From positions 1 through 37,140 of the forward strand of contig NZ_PXZO01000008.1 of assembly GCF_003013475.1 (NCBI RefSeq): DNA of 37,140 nt, in the 5' to 3' direction. Shown piece after piece: positions 1 to 7,236 of the stretch (position 1 is the stretch's first letter; every line of letters begins with the position of its first letter). This DNA is from Brevibacillus porteri (GTDB lineage Bacteria; Bacillota; Bacilli; Brevibacillales; Brevibacillaceae). A program made the translations under genes and the position numbers. The notes under the pieces were generated by a model. The model made no database searches. It saw only the letters and a program-made list of their open reading frames with translations, and had not been told where the DNA came from.

Positions 1-53
1 AACAATTGGGGTGCAGTTCAATTTAGGTGGTTTTTCTATTTGGAGGTGAGACG

Positions 54-125
54 GTGGGTGCAGTTGTAGGGCTTACCGCGTATATCCAAGCGAAAAATCA
101 TACATGGAAAAAGAAAAAAGAGTAA
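54..125 (+). CDS. 23-residue basic peptide, hypothetical
   Basis: A GTG-start open frame sits 3-5 bases after a strong GGAGGTGAG ribosome site, and the site is the main reason for calling it. The product has a short hydrophobic N-terminal half and ends in a cluster of lysines (KKKKE). I do not recognise a family. It resembles the tiny proteins found near the ends of phage-like elements. It could also be the tail of an upstream regulatory leader. Confidence 0.35.
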   Translation: MGAVVGLTAYIQAKNHTWKKKKE

Positions 126-258
126 AGGATTCGAGCTTACTCCTGTTTATTCATACTAAGCGTTCATGATTTTACAATATTTTATAATTTGTGTCGGCAT
201 TTTTTGCAATATTTTCAAGTGATTACTATTATTATGATTAAGAGAACAATGATTTGAG

Positions 259-444
259 GTGAGTGATATTATCAAAAAAATTCTTTTGGTCTTACTTCTG
301 GTGCTTTTAGCTTTCAGTTTTTTTGATCTTGACGTTAGCATGGGAATAAGCAGAAAGATTGTTGTAGTTCTCACAGTTGTGGTGGCTTTTGGGATTATTT
401 ATCTGGATAATAAAGGTGGTGGCAAGAAGGGTAAAAAAAAATGA
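259..444 (+). CDS. 61-residue two-segment membrane protein
   Basis: The product has two hydrophobic segments (about residues 4-22 and 33-50) and a lysine-rich tail, as in small integral membrane proteins with a cytoplasmic basic end. The start is unclear. The only GTG in frame (259) lies inside the best ribosome site, GAGGTGAG at 256-263, and there is a stop just upstream. Initiation may therefore occur at the ATT at 268. The function is unknown. The end overlaps the next, truncated frame. Confidence 0.45.
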   Translation: MSDIIKKILLVLLLVLLAFSFFDLDVSMGISRKIVVVLTVVVAFGIIYLDNKGGGKKGKKK

Positions 445-637
445 AATAACTAAATCGTTACTAGCAGTCGCATTTACTACAGCTTTTCTATTTACTGGAT
501 ACTCTCAGGTAGCGGTACCTAATGTTCACACAGCAGAACAATCTAATGATCGTAGTTTTGATATACTCCTTGAAATTGCAAAATCTGATTTGGAAGAAAA
601 GATCTTTGTTAAGAATGGTCAAGCCCCCCTTTCGTAG
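416..637 (+). pseudogene. Truncated secreted protein, 3' part lost to an IS3 remnant
   Basis: In the +2 frame a GTG at 416 or 419 opens a product with a lysine-rich start and a hydrophobic core, LLAVAFTTAFLF. This is a typical signal peptide, followed by a mature region containing FDILLEIAKSDLEEKIF. The frame runs into the terminal repeat of an IS3-family remnant at about 616 and stops within it, so the C-terminal part is missing. It overlaps the previous membrane-protein frame through a run of nine A residues, where slippage may have altered the original start. The family is unknown. Confidence 0.4.
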
Positions 638-1220
638 ACAGTAAGAAAAACCCTGGCCGTTAGGCCGCTAACTGACGCCTAAATTCACTAGGCGTCATTT
701 TTAAAAATTTCAGTTGAAGACGTTCGTCGTTGTAAAAATGGATATATTCCTCAATTCTTCTTAGGGATATAGAGCTTCGGTTTTCAAATGAGAAAAGAAG
801 CTTTCCATCTAGGAGTTGTCTAGGCAATTACCTCGTCGTGACATGCTGATCTGGGCGCCAACCGTAGGCAGCATGTCGTGGTATGACGTGTACTGGTGAC
901 CCTGATCGTTGTGAACGATCACACCAGTCACGTCTTTTTGTGTTTTAAATGCTTTCTTGAAAGTCTCAAGAACTAGCGCATTGTCGTTTCGAGAGCGACG
1001 AATAACTGCTTTTATCCCCAAATTTTGCATCAACCGTAACACTTTTTTATGGTTTACTTTACAGCCATACTGACGTACTATTTCTGCTTGAATTCTGCGG
1101 TAGCCGTAAATTCCTTTCCTTTGCTTATAGATCGACCTGATCTTCTCTTTCAAAGACCCTTAAAGTTCATCGGTAAACCACAGGGGTTATTCCAATGTCT
1201 ACTTTAAGGGGTGCACTCCA
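616..1220 (-). mobile_element. Decayed IS3-family element with terminal inverted repeats
   Basis: The two ends read, from outside inward, TGGTCAAGCCCCCCTT.. and TGGAGTGCACCCCTTA.., and both continue to GTAGACA. They form an imperfect inverted repeat of about 25 bases at 616-641 and 1195-1220. Between them lies only a shortened transposase OrfB. OrfA and much of the catalytic core are gone, so the copy of about 605 bp is roughly half a normal IS3-family element and cannot move by itself. It disrupts the secreted protein on its left. No clear target duplication is visible. Confidence 0.75.
656..1153 (-). pseudogene. IS3-family transposase OrfB remnant
   Basis: The open part (809-1153) begins with the HTH_21-like motif GIYGYRRIQ and then jumps to the distal core (HNDQGHQYTS, SMSRRGNCLDN). 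The first catalytic aspartate region is missing, so an internal deletion of the order of 90 residues is inferred. After an in-frame TAG the homology continues as MESFFSHLKTEALYP. After a frame change it continues as IEEYIHFYNDERLQ..TPSEFRRQL to a stop near 656. At least three separate lesions inactivate it. The family assignment is firm and the subgroup (IS150-like) is less so. Confidence 0.85.
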
Positions 1221-1398
1221 TTTTGAGGAGACGGGTTTTTCATGTTTCTCCACTACTTTTGACAAGCCGTTCGCGCATATCTTCTCGACAGGAGGGGATG
1301 AACGGTGCATGTAAAGATTATACCGGGCAGTTCTACTGACAGTATTCGTTCCGCCTGTTACCACTATTTATTAGGAAAATACAGGAGGGAGAAGCCTT

Positions 1399-2898
1399 AT
1401 GATCGGAATATATGCCAGGGTGAGTACAGAGGAGCAGGCGAAAAGCGGGTTCAGCCTCGACGATCAGGTAAGGGAATGCAGGAAAAAGGCAGCGACGAGT
1501 GAAGCTGCCGAGTACATAGATGATGTATCTGGCGAGTTCCTAGATCGTCCGGCTCTCTCAAGGCTAAGACAAGATGTGAAAGATGGAGTCATTACCAAAA
1601 TTGTTTGTCTGGACCCTGACCGTTTATCGCGTAAGCTAATGAACCAGCTGCTTATTACAGATGAATTTGATAAGCGTGGTATAGAGCTTGTGTTCGTGAA
1701 TGGCGAATATGCAAAAACGCCTGAAGGTCAACTCTTTTATAGCATGCGTGGAGCGATCGCTGAATTTGAGAAGGCAAAAATTAATGAACGTATGAGTCGT
1801 GGGAGAAGAGAAAAGGCAAGACAAGGCCGCGTTCTCCGTGACTTTCAAATATATGGATACAGTTATGATTCAGAGAAAGAACAGATCGTAATTAATGAAG
1901 TTGAGGCAGCAGTAGTGCGACTAGTATTCGATCTGTTTACTCAGCCCAACGAGCTAGTTCAAGGTATCAATGGGATAGCTGTTTATTTAACCAATAAAGG
2001 AGTCCCTACAAAGCGCGGTGCGAGCGTATGGCATCGTCAGGTGGTACGACAGATGCTGATGAACGAGGCGTACGTGGGGAGATTTTATCAAAATAAGTGG
2101 AATACAGAAGGGATGCTGGGTAATCAGTTTCGCCAGCCAGATGAGAAAGTCCGTATGAAAATGCGCCCAAAAGAAGAGTGGATATCCTTGCCCTGCCCAT
2201 TCATTATTGACGAAGTGAAATTTGAACATGCCCAGCGACTACTAAAGGAATCCAGAAGAAGATGGGCGGGACGGAGCTTCAACGAGTACCTCTTAAGCGG
2301 CCTAGTACGTTGTGGGTCCTGTGGAAATACGATGTCAGGAAGAAAAGCGAAAAACTGGAGCCAGCATGTTTTTGAGTATACTGATGTTAAGAATACAGCA
2401 GGTGCAAAAACTAAGGGGTGCGGTCGTCGTGTAAGATGTGAGCAATTGGACAATCAGGTTTGGGAAGCGGTTGCATCCTGGTTGAATAATCCTGACGAGA
2501 TTGCGGCGGTAGTGGAAGATAAAGTGGAAACTCCATTCGAGCAAGTGGAGTTGGAGCGATTGCAAAAGGAACTCGAAAAAACAAAAACAGGACGCAAGAG
2601 ATTGCTTAAATTGTTTGCGTCTGGTGAAGAAGATATTGGTGAAGAAGATATTCGCCAAGAGTTGAAAGAACTGAAGGAGAAGGAGGATAAACTGAATCAG
2701 CGTCTAAACGAGCTGCTGGATCAAACAAAACAGCAGGTCGATTATGAGTATAGCCGCAACTTGATTCAAGAAGCTGCTGAATTTTATTTATTAAAGGCTC
2801 AGGATGAGCTCACCTTTGAGGATAAAAAAGAGCTGATCCGTCATGTGGTTAGGGAAGTAAGAGTTTTCGAAGCGAGTGTGGAGATATTCACGTTCTAA
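1399..2898 (+). CDS. spoIVCA: Large serine recombinase, SpoIVCA (skin excisionase) type
   Basis: This 499-residue protein would catalyse site-specific excision through a serine-DNA intermediate. The N-terminal resolvase domain starts IYARVSTEEQ, with the nucleophile Ser at about residue 9, and carries DPDRLSRKLMNQL and FEKAKINERMSRGR. The recombinase domain follows (GVPTKRGASVWHRQVVRQ), then a zinc-ribbon core CGSCGNTM..GCGRRV and a coiled coil (about 390-450). From memory the similarity to B. subtilis SpoIVCA is long and nearly colinear, including the insertion-specific stretch EYAKTPEGQLF. The start follows GGAGGG by seven bases. The sigK junction 4.2 kb downstream supports the role of excising element 1 during sporulation. 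I could not recognise a clear SigE promoter upstream. The frame is intact, in contrast to the decayed genes elsewhere. Confidence 0.88.
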   Translation: MIGIYARVSTEEQAKSGFSLDDQVRECRKKAATSEAAEYIDDVSGEFLDRPALSRLRQDVKDGVITKIVCLDPDRLSRKLMNQLLITDEFDKRGIELVFVNGEYAKTPEGQLFYSMRGAIAEFEKAKINERMSRGRREKARQGRVLRDFQIYGYSYDSEKEQIVINEVEAAVVRLVFDLFTQPNELVQGINGIAVYLTNKGVPTKRGASVWHRQVVRQMLMNEAYVGRFYQNKWNTEGMLGNQFRQPDEKVRMKMRPKEEWISLPCPFIIDEVKFEHAQRLLKESRRRWAGRSFNEYLLSGLVRCGSCGNTMSGRKAKNWSQHVFEYTDVKNTAGAKTKGCGRRVRCEQLDNQVWEAVASWLNNPDEIAAVVEDKVETPFEQVELERLQKELEKTKTGRKRLLKLFASGEEDIGEEDIRQELKELKEKEDKLNQRLNELLDQTKQQVDYEYSRNLIQEAAEFYLLKAQDELTFEDKKELIRHVVREVRVFEASVEIFTF

Positions 2899-2928
2899 TG
2901 TTCTGAGTAAATAAAGTGTGAAAACATA

Positions 2929-3018
2929 TGCCGTCCCAGGCACCTAACAGACCATGGATCGTCTTGAGGCTTCCGTAAAACCTGGCAAAGCGCCTGGTTT
3001 TACAGTCCAAGGACGGCA
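2929..3018 (+). other. Nested stem-loop downstream of the recombinase
   Basis: TGCCGTCC at 2929-2936 pairs with GGACGGCA at 3011-3018. Inside lies a second hairpin in which GTAAAACC and GGTTTTAC (2975-2982 / 2996-3003) extend by GGC/GCC. Together they form a compact 90-base fold. It has no T-run of its own. It may stabilise the mRNA end or act as part of a site, and its role is unknown. Confidence 0.4.
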
Positions 3019-3029
3019 CAGAACACATA

Positions 3030-3085
3030 AAAGATCGCCACACACCTGGCCAAGCTGGCATAGGTTGTGTGGCGATCTTTATTTA
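3030..3085 (+). terminator. Strong intrinsic terminator
   Basis: AAGATCGCCACACA and TGTGTGGCGATCTT form a stem of about 14 base pairs around a short loop, followed by TTTATTTATTC. It closes the recombinase transcript. Confidence 0.85.
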
Positions 3086-3221
3086 TTCTTTACCAGACTA
3101 GTTTTCCATAGATTTATGAAACTTTCTAACTATTTTGCGATTACAATCAAACCGTTTACAGCCTCCCTTCGTTTCCTTTGATAGTACCGTTAAAAAACAT
3201 GTGTGAAATGGAGGAAGAATC

Positions 3222-4025
3222 ATGAAGAAGACCGTGTTCCTAGCAGCTCTACTGCTCTTTGTCTTTACAACTGCTGGAATGTCAGCCTATGCACAAATGG
3301 ACGGTAAGCCGGCGTCCCAGGCAACATCAAATACCAGCCAAAGTAATAAAGTCATCCGGGTGTACGGACCAGGTGGACCACTTGGACCGATCAAGGAAGC
3401 TGCTGAACAATTTTCAGCTGAAACAGGAATGAAGGTGGAAGTAACAGCCGGACCAGAGGGCAATTGGATCGGCCAAGCAAAGCAAGATGCAGATATTATT
3501 TTCGGTGGCTCCGTGTATATGTTGCAGGACTTCATCTTTAACCACCCCGAAATGATCGACACTAAATCACGTACGGAGCTTTACCCGCGTGCTGCGGGAA
3601 TCTTGGTGAGGAAAGGAAATCCTAAGAAGATTGAAAGCCTGGAGGATTTAACGAAAAAGGGAGTAAAAATAATCGATGTGAATGGGGCTGGCCAGCTTGG
3701 CCTGTGGGAAGACTTGGCAGGCAGAAAAGGGCTGATCGAAGGCATCTCCCAAAATATTAACCTTTCTGTAAAGTCGAGTGCCGAAGCCATTGAACGATGG
3801 AAATCGAATGCCAGCCTGGACGCCTGGATTACCTATGAATCGTGGCATTATCGGCTCCAGGATGTGACTGATCTGGTCGAACTGCCCGAAGAAGAAAAGC
3901 TCTATCGTGGAACGCCGATCGCCCTGACGAAAATCACTGATCAGAAAAAAGAGGCACAGCAATTTATTGATTATTTAAGAACGGAAAAATCTCACCAAAT
4001 CTTTCGAAAATGGGGTTGGAAGTAA
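3222..4025 (+). CDS. AcfC-like periplasmic-type substrate-binding protein
   Basis: This 267-residue exported protein starts with a signal peptide (KKTVFLAALLLFVFTTAG, cleavage near AYAQ). The mature part has the fold signature of molybdate/sulfate-type binding proteins and accessory colonization factor AcfC. That signature comprises VYGPGGPLGPIKEAA near the start, TAGPEGNW, DIIFGGS, then LYPRAAGILVRKGNPKKI and a C-terminal ALTKITD..FIDYL segment. The start follows GGAGGAAG by about six bases. It is followed by a lipoprotein gene 38 bases away, so the two are probably co-transcribed. No permease or ATPase gene is next to it. The ligand is unknown, so an anion-binding role is only an inference from the family. 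Confidence 0.75.
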   Translation: MKKTVFLAALLLFVFTTAGMSAYAQMDGKPASQATSNTSQSNKVIRVYGPGGPLGPIKEAAEQFSAETGMKVEVTAGPEGNWIGQAKQDADIIFGGSVYMLQDFIFNHPEMIDTKSRTELYPRAAGILVRKGNPKKIESLEDLTKKGVKIIDVNGAGQLGLWEDLAGRKGLIEGISQNINLSVKSSAEAIERWKSNASLDAWITYESWHYRLQDVTDLVELPEEEKLYRGTPIALTKITDQKKEAQQFIDYLRTEKSHQIFRKWGWK

Positions 4026-4063
4026 GGACGAGTCATACATCTCAAAAACTGGGAGGAACATAC

Positions 4064-4552
4064 ATGAAAAAAGCAGTTTTTACCCTTGCGATACTTTCGA
4101 TTATTTTTGTTTTGGCTGCCTGCGGAAAAAGCACGGAGGTAAAAACAGAGACGGTTCAACCCGATCAAGCCCAAACGGAACCAACTAAATCGGAACAAGC
4201 CCCGGTTGACAGCCTCCAGCTTTTGAAGAATGAGAAAGCTGGAGAGTACCTGGCGGACCCACAGGGAAGGGCCCTGTATTACTTTAAAAAGGACGAAGCA
4301 GGAAAAAGCAATTGTAGCGGAGACTGCCTGGCAAACTGGCCGGCATTTACCCAGGAGGATTTCGCCGTCCCGGAAGGTTTTGACAAAAAGGATTTCGATA
4401 CGATCACAAGAGAAGACAACGGGAAGAAGCAGTTTACGTACAAAGGCTTTCCTCTCTATTATTTTGCAAAAGACCAGCAAAAAGGGGATGTAAACGGACA
4501 AGGAGTAAAAGAGGTATGGTTTGTCATAAACAGCGAAACAGCATTTGAATAA
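4064..4552 (+). CDS. Lipoprotein with COG4315-type secreted repeats
   Basis: The product is 162 residues. The lipobox LAAC (Cys about residue 20) follows a hydrophobic segment, so it should be anchored in the outer face of the membrane. After a low-complexity Glu/Gln/Thr/Pro linker it carries two repeats of the family 'secreted repeat of unknown function', recognisable by GRALYYFKKDEAGKSNCSG, LANWPAF and a second GFPLYYFAKDQ..GDVNGQGV. The ATG at 4064 has GGAGG at proper spacing. An upstream in-frame start would run through a poor N-terminus and is rejected. Family members often sit beside ECF sigma / anti-sigma pairs, as here. Confidence 0.82.
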   Translation: MKKAVFTLAILSIIFVLAACGKSTEVKTETVQPDQAQTEPTKSEQAPVDSLQLLKNEKAGEYLADPQGRALYYFKKDEAGKSNCSGDCLANWPAFTQEDFAVPEGFDKKDFDTITREDNGKKQFTYKGFPLYYFAKDQQKGDVNGQGVKEVWFVINSETAFE

Positions 4553-4561
4553 GCCTGCCCA

Positions 4562-4602
4562 GGGAACGATTAGTCGCGGTCGTTCCCATCTTTACTTTTA
4601 AA
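4562..4602 (+). terminator. Intrinsic terminator after the lipoprotein gene
   Basis: GGGAACGA (4562-4569) pairs with TCGTTCCC (4580-4587), followed by ATCTTTACTTTT. It separates the binding-protein/lipoprotein pair from the sigma-factor operon. Confidence 0.7.
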
Positions 4603-4648
4603 ATAGTGTTATGGCAATATATTTTTATCCAAAAGCAGGGAGTGCCAC

Positions 4649-5194
4649 ATGAAAGAAAATTACGATGCGGAATTAATGCGATTGGTAAACGAAAAAAATG
4701 GTCACGCATTAGAGGAGCTCTATGATCGATATATAAAGCTTGTTTACGGCTTCGTTATGAAGTTTTGCAATGGGAATGAGGATAAGACGAAAGAGATTAT
4801 TCAGTTGGTCTTTTTGAGGCTATGGACAACAAACTGCCATTACGATCCTGCTCAAGGCAGCTTTGTAAATTGGCTGCTCACGATTACTCGCAATATTTGC
4901 ATTGACTACCTCCGAAAAGAGAAGAGGCATACGCAACACCATCAAGAGGAACACGAAGAGATCGCCGACCCTGCTAATGCAGTCGAGCAACGAGTAAATA
5001 CGAATGATATTGCGATGGCGAAAAACAAATTGCCGACGGCGCAAAGAAAATTAATCGATTTGCTTTATTGGAAAGGGTATTCTCTTTCAGAGATCGCCAA
5101 GCTGGAACAAGAGCCGCTCGGCACGATTAAAAGCAGGCTTCACCAGGCTCTTAAAGGATTGAGGAAGCATCTGGAACTGGAGGATTTAAAATGA
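4649..5194 (+). CDS. ECF-type sigma-70 family RNA polymerase sigma factor
   Basis: This 181-residue sigma factor has region 2 at about residues 18-90 (LEELYDRYIKLVYGF, then QGSFVNWLLTITRNICIDYLR, the -10 binding helices) and region 4 at about 120-175 (LIDLLYWKGYSLSEIA..LGTIKSRLHQALKGLRKHL, the -35 binding HTH). The two are joined by a charged linker. The start follows AGGGAG. The 3' end overlaps the next gene by four bases (ATGA), the usual translational coupling of a sigma factor with its anti-sigma factor. The operon is probably autoregulated and probably controls the neighbouring lipoprotein. Both points are inferred from family habit. Confidence 0.88.
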   Translation: MKENYDAELMRLVNEKNGHALEELYDRYIKLVYGFVMKFCNGNEDKTKEIIQLVFLRLWTTNCHYDPAQGSFVNWLLTITRNICIDYLRKEKRHTQHHQEEHEEIADPANAVEQRVNTNDIAMAKNKLPTAQRKLIDLLYWKGYSLSEIAKLEQEPLGTIKSRLHQALKGLRKHLELEDLK

Positions 5195-5913
5195 GAAGGG
5201 TTTGTGATCAGTTAATTCCATATATAGTAAATGAGCTCAAGGAGAGCGAACACATGGCCTTTGCTGAACATTTAAAGAATTGTACGGAGTGTAAGAAAGA
5301 ATATCAGGAATTATCCCAGGCCTGGCATGCTTTGCCATTCGATTATACCGAAATCGAGGTGCCTGAATCGCTAAAAGGAGAGGTGCTGGGGTTTGTTTTT
5401 GAGCACAAAAGGAAAAGCGGTACGGAAACATTCATAGCTAAGATGAGCAAGCTCGCCATGATGCTCAAAAGCCAGTTCACTCCAGTTTCAACCAGTATCG
5501 TGGCCGTCTTGTTACTCGCGTTTATTGGTCTTGGAATAGCGAATGTACAGGTAAAAAATCGGCATGTCGAAAATATACCCATTGAAATTTTAACGGCGAT
5601 TCCCTTAAAAGCAGCCAATCAAAGCCACCCGGGAACAAACGGCATCGCCTATATTGTCCAGCAGGGATCAGAGAAAAATTTGGTGGTGCAGGTTCACGAA
5701 TTGCCCGGCGTCGAAGGTTCACAGGTTTATCAGGTTTGGCTGCTGAAAAACAGCACGAGGGAAAATGGTGGCATATTCAAGCCGGACGAAAACGGATCTG
5801 GAATACTGACCTACCAGCTCGCCGAAGGGCAGACTTTTGATCAAATCGGCATCACTGTCGAACCGGACGCGAACAGCAGACAACCAAGGGGGAAAAAAAT
5901 AGCCGGGTCATAG
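5191..5913 (+). CDS. Membrane anti-sigma factor, zinc-finger plus RskA domain
   Basis: The product is 240 residues. The N-terminal cytoplasmic domain has the ZAS zinc-binding pattern (Cys5, then HLKNCTECKKE). A single transmembrane helix follows at about residues 97-117 (STSIVAVLLLAFIGLGIAN). The extracellular C-terminal part matches the anti-sigma-K factor RskA domain (GIAYIVQQ..LVVQVHELPGVEGSQVYQVWLL, then ITVEPD). It would hold the co-encoded sigma factor inactive at the membrane until a signal triggers release. It overlaps the sigma gene by ATGA. Confidence 0.85.
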   Translation: MRRVCDQLIPYIVNELKESEHMAFAEHLKNCTECKKEYQELSQAWHALPFDYTEIEVPESLKGEVLGFVFEHKRKSGTETFIAKMSKLAMMLKSQFTPVSTSIVAVLLLAFIGLGIANVQVKNRHVENIPIEILTAIPLKAANQSHPGTNGIAYIVQQGSEKNLVVQVHELPGVEGSQVYQVWLLKNSTRENGGIFKPDENGSGILTYQLAEGQTFDQIGITVEPDANSRQPRGKKIAGS

Positions 5914-5969
5914 AAATATCTGGCTAACCGTATAGTACGAACGGGTCTTCCTATCTGTATTCTAAACGG

Positions 5970-6000
5970 TAGAATCGATTTTGATCGATCTTTTTTCAAA
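5970..6000 (+). terminator. Possible terminator after the anti-sigma gene
   Basis: ATCGAT, TTTG and ATCGAT form a short hairpin followed by CTTTTTT. The stem is weak but well placed. The 370 bases from 5914 to 6280 otherwise contain no convincing gene. Confidence 0.45.
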
Positions 6001-6286
6001 ATGGATTTGCAGAAGTTTTACGCAGCAGGCCGGTACTGATGTGTTGTAAGAGCATATTACTGTGTGGCAAGAGCAAGATCGATCCGTGTAATCCGCCATG
6101 ATTCGTGAGTTGATCGAAAAGGAAATACCCTATAATTAACGGAAGTAGTAGGAACAACGAGGCAGTGTTTATACGCGTGATTAAGCTAACGGGCTTAACG
6201 ATTATAAAGCTGTCGCACCTGCTAAGCAATGCTTGTACAATTATCTAAAGAATATAAATGCTACATAATACTTGGAGGTTATGAAA

Positions 6287-6313
6287 ATGATGGAGCAATA
6301 TGTATTCCGTTAA
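6287..6313 (+). CDS. Leader peptide MMEQYVFR upstream of the acetyltransferase
   Basis: A very short frame starts at ATG 6287, or at 6281 adding MK. It follows TTGGAGG with good spacing and stops at TAA 6311-6313, 59 bases before the resistance-type gene. Downstream, CTCTATT (6335-6341) can pair with AATAGAG (6355-6361), which covers the start of the SD sequence GAGGAGG of the next gene. This is the layout of translational attenuation. No regulator or inducer is known from the sequence. Confidence 0.4.
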   Translation: MMEQYVFR

Positions 6314-6334
6314 GTCCGTGGTCCCCCTTGCTAT

Positions 6335-6365
6335 CTCTATTCTCACCTTATAAAAATAGAGGAGG
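6335..6365 (+). promoter_or_regulatory. SD-sequestering hairpin (possible attenuator)
   Basis: A 7-bp stem, CTCTATT/AATAGAG with a 13-base loop, ends inside the ribosome site of the acetyltransferase. Ribosome stalling on the small upstream leader could open it. The evidence is complementarity only. Confidence 0.35.
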
Positions 6366-6371
6366 ACGAAT

Positions 6372-6926
6372 ATGGATATTTTCATTAGAGAACTGAGAGC
6401 TGGGGACGATGAGTGTGGTGCAAACATTGATGGGAGCTTTATCGTGGACTCTACCCTTGTCTTGCAACTAATGGGACAGCGAATCGGATATACGGTGATG
6501 GAGAGACCTCTTAGGAATAAAAGCTACGATGATGAACAGCTTGAAGAAGATACTGTTGAGGATTATTCGAACTATATCGACAATCCCCATCAAATCATTT
6601 ATTTAGCGCTCGTAAACAATCAAGTTGTAGGTCAAATTGTTTTGAAAAGAAATTGGAACAAATATGCCTATGTGGAAGATATCAAAGTTGATAAGCAATA
6701 TAGAGGATACGGCGTCGGTAAAAAACTAATCGAACAGGCTAAATGCTGGACGAAGGAAGGCGGCATGACGGGAATTATGCTGGAGACACAAAGTAATAAT
6801 GTCCGCGCATGTAAATTCTACGAAAGTTGTGGTTTTGTCATCGGAGGTTTCGATTCCTACGTCTACAGAGGTCTAGATAAAGATAGTGATGAGATAGCAA
6901 TTTATTGGTATCTCATGCTTGATTAA
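6372..6926 (+). CDS. GNAT acetyltransferase, streptothricin acetyltransferase (Sat) type
   Basis: This 184-residue enzyme would transfer acetyl from acetyl-CoA to an amino group of the antibiotic streptothricin. The acetyl-CoA binding motif A is VDKQYRGYGVGKKLIEQA (about 113-130). Flanking blocks NWNKYAYVEDI, GIMLETQSNNVRACKFYESCGF and a C-terminal IAIYWYL recall Sat4/SatA proteins closely, more so than a generic GNAT. The N-terminal 40 residues are less typical. The start follows GGAGG by five bases. It lies just inside the right end of the skin-like element, so it is cargo. Activity against streptothricin is inferred from family likeness only. Confidence 0.8.
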   Translation: MDIFIRELRAGDDECGANIDGSFIVDSTLVLQLMGQRIGYTVMERPLRNKSYDDEQLEEDTVEDYSNYIDNPHQIIYLALVNNQVVGQIVLKRNWNKYAYVEDIKVDKQYRGYGVGKKLIEQAKCWTKEGGMTGIMLETQSNNVRACKFYESCGFVIGGFDSYVYRGLDKDSDEIAIYWYLMLD

Positions 6927-7072
6927 TAAGTGATTGATCTTCAGCATATGTCTTAAAAAGCCTAAATAAGGGCAGCTTCTTTAAGACATTCCCCCAGTTT
7001 GGGAATAAATTTTTCTTGAAACAACTCCCGGCATATCAAGGATTCCAGTCTATTGCTATATTTTCAATGAAC

Positions 7073-7111
7073 ATCTAAATCTGTCGATGCTCCCCTTTTG
7101 ACATTTAGATT
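7073..7111. other. Right junction (att arm) of element 1 in sigK
   Basis: ATCTAAAT at 7073-7080 and ATTTAGAT at 7103-7110 form a perfect dyad. It abuts the first sigK codon at 7112, and sigK homology stops abruptly there, preceded by an in-frame TAG. The break falls at about SigK residue 113/114, the place where the B. subtilis skin element interrupts the gene. It is therefore the likely recombination site of the SpoIVCA-like enzyme. Confidence 0.6.
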
Positions 7112-7210
7112 GAAATCCTCATGCATCTGAGAAGCTTGAAAAAAACCAAAAAAGACGTATCCTTGCACGACCCAATCGGAACGGACAAAGAAGGCAACGA
7201 ATTAACCCTC
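7112..7210 (+). CDS. sigK: Central fragment of sigK, interrupted on both sides
   Basis: These 33 codons read EILMHLR, then [16 protein letters not shown], then [10 protein letters not shown]. They match residues of about 114-146 of the late mother-cell sigma factor SigK. They are distinct from SigE, which lacks the [13 protein letters not shown] block. The fragment has neither start nor natural end. To the left the reading frame hits TAG at once. To the right it runs four codons into foreign sequence and stops at 7223-7225. The 5' part (region 2) must lie left of the window. The 3' part (region 4, about 95 codons) must lie beyond element 2. A functional gene would need excision of both elements during sporulation. 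I infer this from the exact break positions and the adjacent recombinases. Confidence 0.85.
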
Positions 7211-7236
7211 ACAGGTTATCTGTGAGGGTCTTTTTA
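7200..7236. other. Left junction of element 2 in sigK, with a bidirectional hairpin
   Basis: SigK similarity ends at codon CTC 7208-7210. CCCTCACAG (7206-7214) and CTGTGAGGG (7220-7228) then form a perfect 9-bp hairpin followed by TCTTTTTATTG. This serves as a terminator on the plus side. The element 2 recombinase stop codon is at 7234, so the phage attachment core should lie within about 7195-7215. Confidence 0.6.

Noticed and set aside
2954..3181. Open frame of 75 codons downstream of the recombinase
   Set aside because: It runs through two perfect hairpins including a terminator, so it is not a gene.
7112..7210. The sigma fragment as part of sigE
   Set aside because: SigE lacks the [19 protein letters not shown] block that is specific to SigK. 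The shared EILM part alone would have been ambiguous.
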